Below are positions 24,936-35,982 of a DNA stretch of 64,000 nt, piece by piece. The stretch comes from Diploscapter coronatus (Eukaryota; Nematoda; Chromadorea; Rhabditida; Rhabditidae), in NCBI GenBank assembly GCA_964036155.1, contig OZ038422.1, forward strand, positions 76,407,201 to 76,471,200, written 5' to 3'. Positions within the stretch are counted from its first letter, which is position 1. Each line of letters begins with the position of its first letter. Both the position numbers and the translations under genes were made by a program. The notes beneath the pieces are model-generated. The model was not told where the DNA came from, searched no databases, and worked only from the letters and a program-made list of their open reading frames with translations.

Positions 24936-27900
24936 ATGAGGATAACAACTCAATTACAATTGGCGACTGCATTTCTACTCATTTTATTCGTGAGCGTCGA
25001 TAGCGTAAGTTTCGAGTTCATCGGTTTCTTCGAGCCTTAAAAGATTGCCGTTCGAAGTCAGAAAAATGCCTGCTTGTAGTGAATAATAGAAACACTCGAA
25101 CATGGAGACTCCGTGTACAAATATCATGTTTTCGTGACAGTCGAATTTCTTTCCCAATTTCAGCGACAACATTTTATAGCTACATCAACTCCATTACTTG
25201 TTCCAATAAGAACGCTATGTTTGCGAACTTGTTTCTAATAATGCTGCATTACAATGATCGTTGTTTACCTAAGTTAGCCATGTTCGAGAGTATTGGATAA
25301 CCTACTTTAAGACATTCAAAGCACATAATATGCAACTATGAACAAAGTTGTATCTAAAAAAACAGAATTTTAGGCATCACTATCAAAACGAAAACGCTCG
25401 AAACGACAATGCCCGTGTCTTCCCCTAAGAACGATTCAGTGCAGTTGCCAGGGAAATCCTAATATGGGGATGCAGAACTCGTGTGCTTGTACGCTCAGGG
25501 CTGACATCAGTGTCAAGTAGGCCGGATTGTAACCTTTCGAACCCACATTAAGCAATCATCTAACGCTTTATAATGTTGAGTATCCTTAGTTGTGGCACTT
25601 GCTTCACCCCAGCTTCATTCCAGCCATCTTGTCGACTTCTCTGCGCCCGACTCTGCAGTCCTTCTTGTTCGTCATCACCAACGTCTCGTAGTTTAGAGTG
25701 TATCTGCCAAAATTCTTGCATGTCGCTGTATCAGAAATCACCTGCACTGGCACCTCCTTGGAGGTACACTTCCACATTTTTAGTTAGCAGGAGTGTTTCA
25801 ATTTCACTTACAAATTGAAGAATTATGAAGTTGGAACATTCCCGTACATTTCTGCAATAATCCACAGCTAGTAACTATGCCAGGAGCAAAAAACGGCGTG
25901 AACGAGTGTGTGAATTGATTAAAAAGAGACTAGAGAGGATGACTCAAATGGAACGGGAGGTTCTGTATGTCACTTTCGCCTCTGGCCAAGCGACTTGAGA
26001 CAGGAAAGAGCGCGAGATGACAGCCGCAGAAAGAAAAAGAAAAGTCTGGGAGCAAAAACGTGCAAGACGACCAATCAATTCCAACGAAATGAGAAGCACA
26101 AAAAGAAGTTGAAACACGGTTTATTTCGGCTACAAAAAAATACAATTATAAAAAAAAACACGTGAACTCAAAGGTAGGGTTATTATATCTAGAATCAACT
26201 GAAGCTCCTAGTGAGAGAACCCAAAAAGTGGCAGATCCGACCATCCCTAAAAGTCAGGACTTTCCAGCTGATAACAGTGCAGAAGAGGTGTTCTTTGAAC
26301 CCTTTCCCCAGAAAGAAAAAGGGAAAATTTTAGAAGAAGAAAAAGGCTCGTTAGAACAGTAACCATCACAAAAAGTAATGGTCTATTCGACAGCACTTTT
26401 TGCACCAATAATTACACTAACACCCTATAATCCAACGTGAAGGATTATGGCGACAGAACATAATACACAAAAATGAATGCGCATCTTTGCCCTTTTATTC
26501 TTTGTGCTGTTCCATAAAGTTTACTTAGCTTTAGCGTAGTTTGAGGTATTTCTTCCACATGATTGATCTTTCAGTGGCCGGAAGATCGTGATGACTCAAC
26601 CCCAGAAGCAGAACTCGCAATCATTTGTCATTAGGCCTGTGGCAGGAAATGGATGCAATGCTGACTGCAATACTAAGGTACAGAATTTATCTTGCTGACT
26701 TTTTTCTAAGTCATCAAGTTTCAGTGCACAAACGTTTGTATGGACCAGCAGTACTCTGCGTCTGATTGCTCTCGATCTTGCAGCAAGTCCTGCAACCGAG
26801 TCTGCACTCCCAGTCCAAGCCCCAGTCGACCTCAGCCTGCACCTGTTCAACAGGTCCAGTCTCAGCAACAAGCTCAACCTCAACCTCAGCCTCAGCAACA
26901 AAAGATGCAAGTTCAGCCTCAAACACCTCAGACTCCAGCTACTCAAACGGTCACGGCTTCCCCTATTAGTGGACAAAATGCACAGATTAAGATCGAAATC
27001 ACTTCGGTTGATTCAAATTCTCCAAATTGTATGCCGAAGTGTCAGAACGTGTGTCAGGTAAAATATTGATTTTTATTAAATTGAATGAAAAATATTTCAT
27101 TCAGTCATCATGCGCTCCGTCAATGCCACAGCCTCAATGTACAAGTGCTTGTGACAACACTTGTAATTCGATGTGCTCTCCGTCTTCTGCGCCTGTACCT
27201 CAGCCAGCTCAGCCTCAGCCCGCTCCCCAGGCGTCTCAGCAGCAACCACAGCAACAAATGCAGCAACAGCAGAGCATGAATATCCCTGGGGTTAGAAACG
27301 ATTCAGACGTTGTTATCGCTAGTTTTAGCCAATTCCACCACCACAAAATCAAGCACGACCACCACCGTCAGCACCAATTCAATCACAGCCACAGCAACAA
27401 CCAATTCAGCAACAATATGTTCAGCCTCAGATTCAATCGCCTCCTCCTCCACAAATGGCTCAAGTCCAGCAACCACTCCAAGTTCAACAACAGCAACAGC
27501 AATCTGGCAGCAATCATTATTTGAATCCACAGATGCCACCTTACACAAATGTCGATTCTCAGGTAAGAAGGTAAATGAAATTTGAACGACATGTTTAGTT
27601 TCAGTCATCCTTGTGCATGTCTCAGTGCGGAATGGGGTGTCGTCAATCTTGTGTGACTCAAGCGACCCCACCTCCAATGGGATGCGATACCAGCTGTTCT
27701 GACACCTGCTCGCAAGTACTCGAAAAGAGAAACTACTGAACAGCAATTTTCTCCAACCACATTTTTAGGTATGCGCTCCTAGCCGACCTTCGCAAATTAC
27801 GGCGAACGATGCATCGACGTTTCCCGTCACATTGGACCCAAAGCAGAGGTGGGATCGAGGGGTCATTTTCCGGAAGCGAAAGTCTCTCAATTCAGATGTT

Positions 27901-29091
27901 CGAATGAGTGCAACGGAGTCTGCCAGGTCGCGTGCATCGCACAACACGCTCCGCCCGTTCAGTGTGTCGATACGTGCTCCAATCAGTGCGATAAAGCGTG
28001 CTCTTCTCCAGATGTAAAAAAAAAACAAATCATACCATGATTTTAAAGATTCTTCTTCTTCTTCTTTAGGTCCAACGCAACTCAGCCCAGCTGTTTTCTA
28101 GTCCGTCTGCGCTGTCGCCAATGGGTCAGACTTCTCAGGATCTGCAGCAGATTCAGCCCCAGCAACAGCAACAGTCCTGGTCCAATCTCGTCCAGACTTC
28201 TCAACAACGACAACTCCCGTCTCAGTTCTCCCAGCAACAGACCGTCGAACCTTCAGTCAGTTCTCAGCAGGACCAACAGAACTTTCCTACTTTGAGGTAA
28301 ATAGTTTCGTTCTCCAGCATTTTTAAGAATTCCATTTAGTCCTCCAGCCCAGCACGGCCAACAATTCGACTTCTCAACCCCCCAGCCGGTTTCAATCAAC
28401 ATAACCTTCGAAGCGACGGATCCTACACAAATTTCTCCACAAGATCAACAACAACAGTTGCCTCAGGAATTGCAACAGAACACCGTGCATGGGAATGAAA
28501 TCACTCAATCGCAGGCCACTTCATCGAACCAGAACAATGCGTAAGTCACGTTGATCTTCGTTTAGAGTCATATAAATTTGGAAATACCCATATCATGTCA
28601 TCTACTTCAGATTAACAGCCGATGAATGTAATACCTATTGTACGCAATCATGCAGCAACCAGTGTGCTATTCAAACTCAGATTCCAAACTGTGTACCGAC
28701 ATGCTTAAAAGTATTCATAGATTATTAGCTGATTTCAACGTTAATGATTTTAGGTGTGCCACGCAAACGTCTGTCCTAGTATCCCATACAGTCAATTCCA
28801 GCGTCTGAATGCTAAAGAACGACGCTCGCGACGACGCTCAAAGTAATTTTAATGACGCTACTATTTCGAACTTCGATTTTCAGGAGAAACTTGTCGGACG
28901 CTAACACAGAACCCGAAGAGGTTGCTCAGCATAGAAAACTTGGAAGACTTATAAAGATGGAAACCAAAGAGAATGAACGTCCATTCGTTAGGTGTATCTA
29001 TGAGGATAAACAGAACCTGAATAATACCATAGCTTTATTGTGCGAAAGAGATGAGCAATGTTGTGATGATGGCTGTTGTACTAAGGATTAA
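24936..29091 (+). CDS. Secreted Gln/Pro-rich protein with repeated cysteine clusters (ABU/PQN-like)
   Basis: Fifteen exons: 24936-25004, 25374-25516, 25659-25763, 26575-26677, 26725-27057, 27105-27290, 27329-27562, 27605-27715, 27769-27848, 27896-28013, 28070-28296, 28340-28540, 28611-28710, 28754-28842, 28884-29091; 768 residues, all phases consistent. A signal peptide exon is followed by a furin-type KRKRSKR site. Five cysteine clusters of the form CxxxCxxxC..CxxxCxxxC follow (for example CSRSCSKSCNRVC, CTSACDNTCNSMC, CDTSCSDTCSQVC, CSNECNGVCQVAC, CNTYCTQSCSNQC), separated by Gln/Pro-rich prion-like linkers. A basic RRSRRRSK stretch and a CCDDGCC tail close the protein. This recalls nematode ABU/PQN pharyngeal-cuticle proteins, but the match is by pattern only. 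Exon 3 (25659-25763) is the least certain; skipping it also keeps the frame. The start follows a TTTCAG acceptor. Confidence 0.78.
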
Positions 29092-29489
29092 TATAGTTTA
29101 GGGATATTATTATTTTATTTATTTTGAGCTATATTTATTTTCATTAAACAAGTCTTTCACACACATAAAGACAATTTTCGGGAATCGACCTCCCGACCCG
29201 CAAAACACTTGCCCTGTGATCATTATATTTTTATTTAACTTTTTCTAGATTTTTCGTACTATGTATGTGAATAAATTATTATTTCCTACTTTACTATCAT
29301 TATAGAATATATTAAAAATCGAGTCATTTAACGGGAAAATGCATAGATACTGTGGAAGGATCAAGCCCCGCCCACTTTGCAATGCGTCCATTGCAGACCG
29401 CCCAAAATCAATTGACTTTAGCAGTTGTTCGTCTATTATTTTTCTTCAAGTTTTCTCGATTGCCATTTTAAAATTGAAATAATTTTCAG
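29092..29489. other. Intergenic region before the NDUFA7 gene
   Basis: About 400 bp with the 3' end of the cysteine-cluster gene (AATAAA near 29270) and presumably the promoter of the mitochondrial gene cluster. Two adjacent small hairpins at 29172-29215 look faintly tRNA-like but do not form a tRNA. Confidence 0.5.
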
Positions 29490-30745
29490 ATGTCAGGCAA
29501 AAAGATCGCCTCGGCTGCGATTCCGCACCGCTCACAAAGCGAATTTTGGCAGCGGATCAGGGTTGGCAATTTTTTGAATCAATCATTTTTTTTGACTTAA
29601 CTTGAATTTTAATATTTTTATCCCTTGATTTCTAATCTGTTTTTTTCTGAAAATAATCTAAACATAAGATTCAAAATAGTTCACAGATGCTATGCCAAGA
29701 AAATGCAAAAACTTTATTTTACTAATTTCCCTATTTTTCCAGAACAAACTCCTCGCGGTGTATCGCGACCCTAAAACTCCCCCAGCTGGGTTGCCGGGTC
29801 CGGACGGTGGTTCGCAGTACGCCTATCAGCACCGCTTCCCCTCGACTCAAGCGGCTCGTCCCGGTTCGGCCGACCTACCCAATTTGCCTGGCGGCGTCTC
29901 CCACAAACTTGAGAACAACTATTATTTCACCAGGTTTTTATTATTATTTTTTTTTAACTAAACATTGATTCTTTTAAACTCATCTTTAACCATTTTAATA
30001 AAGTCAGAAAAAGCGAAACGTTATTTTAATCCGAGACGATCGAAAATCATTTTTAAACTAGTGATCATTGAAAAATTCGAATGTCACAAAGAATACAGTT
30101 TACCTCGCAAAACTTCGAAATCAAGTTCTAAGAATTTATTTCTCTCATCTAAAATACGAAGATACTTTTCCAGAGACGGTCGTCACGAGGTGAAGCCGCC
30201 TAATGCTTTGTACTCTGAGGAGACTGCCGGCCAGATCACCACCACTGCGGCCGCTGAGGCTGCCAAGGCCGTCGCGTTCGTTTTTTTTCTTTGAAATTCA
30301 CTACTTCTTGTCTCTAAATTGTAAAAATCGCTCTTCATTTTTAACTATTTTTTCCGAGAGAAGAATGGTATGAAAAATGTAGAGGGAAAAGAATTTTCTT
30401 CCTTTAAGAGACAGGACGCAATGAAGTTCATATTCTTGACCAGTTTTTATTTTTAAAAAATGAAAGTTTTTAGGAGCACCAATGTGTCCCACTCCAATTT
30501 CGGTCCGGACGTCAACTTCGGTCTGCAAGCGCCCACACCCGGGTTCGGCGCTACTTGGCAGAGGTAGATTTTATTTATTTTTAAAATCGTATTTCAATTA
30601 AAATATTTTTATTTTATTTTTGTTTAAATTTGAAAATGAACTTTTCTTTAATTTTAGACAAATCAAAAACGAACTGGGAACCCAGCAGAAGGATAAGAAC
30701 ATGCAATATTTCGAGAAATTCGACGCCTATCGATCGGGAAATTAA
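29490..30745 (+). CDS. NADH dehydrogenase (complex I) subunit NDUFA7
   Basis: Accessory subunit of mitochondrial complex I. Exons: 29490-29561, 29743-29933, 30174-30275, 30474-30563, 30658-30745; 180 residues. The family core is plain: GVSHKLENNYYFTRDGRHEVKPP, matching the GPSHKL-NNYY-TRDGRRE-PP block of animal NDUFA7. Nematode-specific additions follow: an Ala-rich stretch and a Gly/Phe-rich segment (FGPDVNFGLQAPTPGFGATW). The ATG directly follows TTTTCAG, so a spliced leader would be the entire 5' UTR. UQCRQ follows on the same strand with operon-like spacing; I recall the C. elegans orthologues (F45H10.3 and F45H10.2) being adjacent as well. Confidence 0.9.
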
Positions 30746-31033
30746 CCAGGAACGTGTCGATTTTTTCTGATTTACCAGGAAAATCGATTCTTTTCTGGTT
30801 TACAGATCGGTCGTTTTTAATTTTATCGAGAGGCCTTCGGTAATGTGTAAATTTTTGTAGAGAATTAGAGGATAATTATTTCTTATTTACAAGATAGAAA
30901 GGTTTGCTGAAAGAATAAATGGTCATCTTTATCTGTAGTATTTTTTTTTATCATGAACGGTTTTGATACCATAATCATATCTTATCGTTTTAAAATTATT
31001 TTTTTATCTTTAATTTGGTTTTTTCCAGCAAAA
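30746..31033 (+). promoter_or_regulatory. NDUFA7 / UQCRQ intercistronic region
   Basis: AATAAA at 30914-30919 is followed by TTTTTCCAG ending at 31028 and, 5 nt later, the UQCRQ ATG. The distance from the expected cleavage site to the acceptor is about 95 nt, the classical spacing inside nematode operons. Confidence 0.7.
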
Positions 31034-31932
31034 ATGCGTTCCACCGCCATCGCTATGGGCAAGCATTTCGGCAGTTTGGGCAAGGTAATTTTAAATTAAC
31101 AATAGCTTTCTAAAAATGATAAAATTTGAATACAATGTATATAAATGAAAGATATTATGAAAAAATTCTAAATATTGGAATATTGCATCAGTCAAATGAA
31201 GTGACAGCTCGTGTGTTAAAGAGCGCCTTGCGAGAAATGCGCGTATATTGTGCGTCACGACTATGCGCAGAGAAGGGAGAGTCAGCGGGGGATAATGGAA
31301 AATTGGTATACAATTTCCTCTGGCCCTCTCACTTTCTCCCTATTTTTGTTTGTTTTTTTTTTTTTTTCGATACACGAGGCTTCACTTCGTTTGACCAGAA
31401 CAATAATTTTTCAAAATTAAAAAAATATATATATATTTTTTTTCTCAGATGTATGGCGAATATCGCTTCTCGCTGGCCCCAAATGAGCAGTCTGTCTGGA
31501 AGGGATTCTTCAAGGGCGTCATCGTCAATGTGAGGGACTTGTTAATTGAAAAGTCTTAGGATTATTATCAGTTTTTTTTTTCGAAAGTTTCCTCCCTTTT
31601 TAATTTATCACCATATTTCCGGTAAAACTCGTATCAAATGATCAAAGTTTAAACGATAGAATGATATAAGGTCATATTGATAGTGAAAATTTATCCTGCT
31701 ATTCCTAAAAACCGATTTCCAAATCTACGCCAATTTTCCTTCTTTCATATTGTTTATCGTTGAGACATGTTTATTTTATTCGTCTTTGCAGAACTTCAAG
31801 AACTACTTCCTGTACCAGTGGCACTACTTCCTGCCGCAGGCGATCGGGTTCTACATGCTTTACGACTGGGCCAACAAGGCAAACGCCCAGTCGCATCGCA
31901 AGGACCCCGCCGACTACGCTAATGACAAATAA
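31034..31932 (+). CDS. Cytochrome bc1 complex (complex III) subunit 8, UQCRQ family
   Basis: Small membrane subunit of mitochondrial complex III (QP-C, ubiquinone-binding subunit). Exons: 31034-31084, 31449-31529, 31792-31932; 90 residues, close to the human length. Seen: MGKHFGSLGKMYGEYRFSLAPNEQ at the N-terminus, one hydrophobic segment (YFLPQAIGFYMLYDWANKA), and the family ending KDPADYANDK, matching the human NPAAYENDK end. It forms an operon-like pair with NDUFA7, linking subunits of complexes I and III. An AATAAA lies at 32284. Confidence 0.93.
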
Positions 31933-32960
31933 ATTCAGGACGGGAGTACTGTAGGTAAATTTTCAATTATTTTAAGAAATAGCCTTCTTAAACGTTTTTT
32001 TCTCTTAATTTTTTAGGAATTTAGAAAATGGCAAAAGTAGATGATTTTTTTTAGAAAAAGGTATAAATTTATGTTTACTTTTTCAGGAAACCATTCAAAT
32101 CAGCATCCGTCCAAATTTCTAGCACTCTTCAAATTTTCTCACCAGAAAAAACACGTTTGTCTCTCAACTTTTCTAATTTTTCGGTGTAATTGATAGCCTT
32201 CTGACGTGAGATTGTCGATTTTTAGTCAAAAATGATGACAAAAATAGATTGTAGAGAAAAGTTTTTGATTCGGTTTCGAATCCAATAAATCATTTCTGTA
32301 AAAAGCTATTGTTCAATTCATTTCCGGTATGATGGTTTTCACACCCGCCCTGAAATTTCAGGTCGTATATTCACAGTTTCAGATTCAACTTTAATTTATG
32401 CATCTTCACCATTTTAACCTATCCCTCATTTTCTGAAATATTCACTATATTTGCAACAAAAAACTAAATCAATTTTTAATGCAAATGTCATGTCCTAGTG
32501 AAGTTCATCTTATTTTTCAGCATATACACTTTCCTAATGTTGAGATTTTTTTTACAAATGGTCCTATCAACTTACTACTATCATTATCACTACTTAGTGA
32601 TGTCTGGCATAGTGATTGATTTTGTTTCACTCCAAGCTTATCTTCATCTTATTTTATCGCTCTTTTATGGATGAATATCGTTATTCGACCGAACTTTCTC
32701 GAGTCCCCAATATTTTCTTCGGCACATTACCCCCTTTCAAATCGAATTTAATGGCATCATTAAGATTAGGTTTATTGCATTATGGGTCAGTGCGAGCAAA
32801 ACCCTGCTAATGATTCAAATAATCAAGACAGGCAAGAATTGGTTTTGTCTGAAACATTTTTTTTATTTTTGAAGATCTCATTTTCTAGACAAAAAATGAT
32901 CTTATCTGAATCTTAAATTGTTATCTTTTTGAACTCTTAAAAACGTATTTTTTCAGTGAA
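31933..32960 (+). other. Region between UQCRQ and alh-7
   Basis: UQCRQ 3' UTR up to the AATAAA at 32284-32289, then about 650 bp without a supported gene. A trans-splice-type TTTTTTCAG ends at 32956, 4 nt before the alh-7 ATG. The gap is too long for a standard operon spacer, so alh-7 may have its own promoter here. Confidence 0.55.
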
Positions 32961-35637
32961 ATGTTCCTTCAAACACGGCATTTTTCGAATGCTCTACTAC
33001 CGAAAGGTGCCCTGGCCTATATTGGAGGTAGGAGTTTTTGAAAATTCAAAATATGAAATCTAAAAACTCAGGGAAGTGGACTGCCGCAGCGTCGAATAAA
33101 GTCTTCGAAGTGACGAATCCGTACGATGGGAAACTCATCACGAAAACAACCAATTGTGATGTGGAGGATGCTAAAAAAGTAGGTCGTCAGCAGATTCCGA
33201 ATAAAGTCTATTTATTAAAAATTTGGAGAGCTCATAATTTTGTAATATAATGTAAGAAATAGGCGACGAAATTGCCACGTTTTGAATAACAACTTTCAGG
33301 CAGTAGAAGCAGCTCGAAACGCGTTCGAAAAATGGTCCCTCGAAACAACCGCCAAGCAACGATCCATCATTTTGAGGAAATGGTTCGAGATTCTCACCGC
33401 CAAAGAAGAGGAGCTTGGAAAGTTGCTCACCTTGGAACAAGGAAAACCATTGGCCGAAGGCAAGGGCGAAATCGCTTATTCCGCAGCTTTTATCGATTGG
33501 TATTCGGGAGAGGCGAGACGGATTTATGGACAGGCAAGAAATTTCATCTTTAAATTATAAAATTCAGACTTTAAACCTATCATATTTAAATTGTTGATTT
33601 TTTCAGGTCGTTTCCGCGCCCGTTCTGAATCGTGAACACTACCATACTCGAGAGCCTATTGGCGTCGTTGGAATTGTAAGTTTAATGGAGTTTTTGCTAA
33701 AATCTGCAAATACCAAAATTCCTTAGATTTTTTCACAAAATATAGATTACAAAATTTTTACGATCACCGTCTATAAAAATTTTATACTCACTCTTCATTA
33801 AAAGAAAATTAAGATCACTCCCTGGAACTTCCCGACGGCGATGATCGCGCGGAAAGCTGGTGCGGCCCTTGCGGCAGGCTGTACGCTCGTCATCAAACCA
33901 GCTGAGGATACGCCTTTGAGTGCTCTTGCTTTTGCCCAGGTAAATCTGATGCCTTATTTCTTCATGAATCATGAAGATCAGCTTTTTCACTTGAAATAAA
34001 AGTTATCCCAACTTGACTCCAATATAATATTTCCCAAAAACTTCTATTCAAACTAGTTATGGTAGTTTTGCTAAAGGTAATAAAAGTACTGAAAATGAGA
34101 ATATTGATTTAAAAATTGTAAATCGGAAAATTCCAGACCGGCGAAGAAGCGGGCATTCCTCCGGGCGTGGTGAACGTGATTCCCTCAGACCGTACAAACA
34201 CTGCTACGATTTCGAAATACCTTTGTGAAAGCCATGATGTCGACGCAATTTCTTTCACTGGAAGTACGGCTGTTGGGAAGGTACTTTTATTCGTTTTTTA
34301 CTTGCTATCTTTCTATTTTCAATTGCATCTCCCTACAGTTTTTGACAATCTTTAGAATATTTTTTTCGATAATATTCTTCTATATGTTTTATGTTTGATT
34401 CTAGCTACTCCTGGCTCAATCAGCATCGACCGTAAAGAGAGTCTGTCTCGAGTTGGGTGGCAACGCTCCTGTTCTCGTATTTGAATCTGCCGACATTGAT
34501 ACTGCTGTAAAGGTAATTTTATTATGATTTTTTAAATTTATTTTTAAACAGCTTATTTTCAGGGTACAATGGCCTCGAAATTCCGTGGATCGGGACAAAC
34601 TTGCGTTTCTGCCAACCGAGTTTTCGTCCAAGAGACTGTCCATGATAAATTCGTGGCCGGTTTGAAGAAAGCGTTCGCGACTTTGGTGGTTGGTGATGGC
34701 ATGGATCCGAAAACCACTCAGGGACCGTTGATTAATGAGAGGGCAGTTGATAAGGTTCGAACATTTTGACTAAAAATTTACCCTATCTAAGTTTTAATAT
34801 TTTGTGAAGATTACCGTATTTCCAATAGTTTCAAAAAACTTCCAATTTGATGGAAGAAACAACAAGTATTTTTTTTTATTTAAATGACTTATTTTTAGTC
34901 ATTCTAAATTTTTCCAGATCCGAGGCCTGATCGACGACGCAGTGAAGAAGGGCGCTAAAGTCGAATTGGGCGGGAAAAATCTCGGCCCGACCGGGTGCTC
35001 CTTCGAGCCGACACTTATCACCGGAGTCACGAACAATATGGAAATTGCCCATACCGAGATTTTCGGACCTGTTATTGCTATTAGGTAAAATTTATGAATA
35101 ATTTAATCCTAACATTGAGATTTTTTTAGATTAAAAGTGTAACAACATTTGATTTTGAACTATTATGATTATGATTCAGGACGTTCAAAACTGAAGACGA
35201 GGCTTTGAAAGAAGCAAACAACAGCAGATACGGTTTGGCTGGGTATTTCTTCAGGTAATACATTGGAAATCATGATTTTCAAAAGTACACGAATTTGATT
35301 TCAGCAAGGACATGTCACAATGTCACAGAGTCGCTAGGAGGATGCAGACAGGAATGGTCGGTGTTAATGAAGGTGATCTATTTGAGACTTTGTCATTACG
35401 AATTACGCTTTCAGTTTTTAGATTGAGAATTTCACTATAAATTAAATTTCATAAAATTTTCTATCCTTTAGATAATTTCACGAAATTAAAAAATTGTGAA
35501 TAAATGAAATTTGAGGAATAATGTCGGCCGCCGAGGGCGCATTCGGTGGTGTGAAGGAATCGGGATTGGGCCGAGAGGGCGGTGCTCAGGGCATCGACGA
35601 GTTCACGCAGTGGAAGTACATTTGCATTCAGCATTGA
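32961..35637 (+). CDS. alh-7: Succinate-semialdehyde dehydrogenase-type ALDH
   Basis: NAD(P)-dependent enzyme of the ALDH5 type, probably mitochondrial, oxidising succinate semialdehyde in GABA breakdown. Exons: 32961-33027, 33072-33178, 33300-33533, 33607-33675, 33814-33939, 34137-34280, 34405-34512, 34563-34754, 34918-35084, 35180-35254, 35305-35372, 35516-35637; 492 residues, normal for the family. Catalytic Cys299 (GSGQTC) and Glu265 (CLELGGN) are present, as are the NAD-fold TPWNFP, the lysine of [19 protein letters not shown], and the end [15 protein letters not shown]. The N-terminus ([13 protein letters not shown]) looks like a mitochondrial presequence. Intron 3 (33534-33606) uses a GC donor (CAG|GCAAGA). 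The symbol rests on the match and on the neighbouring UQCRQ and NDUFA7 genes, as I recall for C. elegans F45H10.1. Confidence 0.9.
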
Positions 35638-35982
35638 AATGAAGAAAAGTGAAAAAACCAGGTCATCATTTCTTCCTTTTAGTTACATATTTATCGTAGT
35701 CTCGCCTAGATAAAAATTCCCTTTTGGAATTATTACATGACATTTCTCTTACATCGAAAATTCACTTTAAAGATTCTTTTTGAGAAGTATATTTTTCCAC
35801 ATACTTTTATTTGCTGATTTTCTTGCCATACACTATTTTGTTTCATTCTATTGCACTTGCAAAATAAACGAATTTGAACAAAATCATAATTGACGTTGAG
35901 AGCTCTGAATAGGAAGCCAAAATCAATCAATCTCACCGAATTTTAAAATCATTTCCGTTCCTGTTAAATTCGCAGAATCGCG
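35638..35982 (+). promoter_or_regulatory. Intercistronic region downstream of alh-7
   Basis: AAAATAAACG near 35,860 supplies a poly(A) signal; the next acceptor, AATTCGCAG, ends at 35975, 7 nt before the next ATG. Spacing of roughly 95 nt from the expected cleavage site is typical of an operon. No separate promoter elements seen. Confidence 0.55.

Noticed and set aside
29172..29215. tRNA-like double hairpin (minus strand)
   Set aside because: A T-arm-like CGGGA..TCCCG hairpin and a GCAA..TTGC hairpin are present, but there is no acceptor stem, no D-arm and no standard T-loop.
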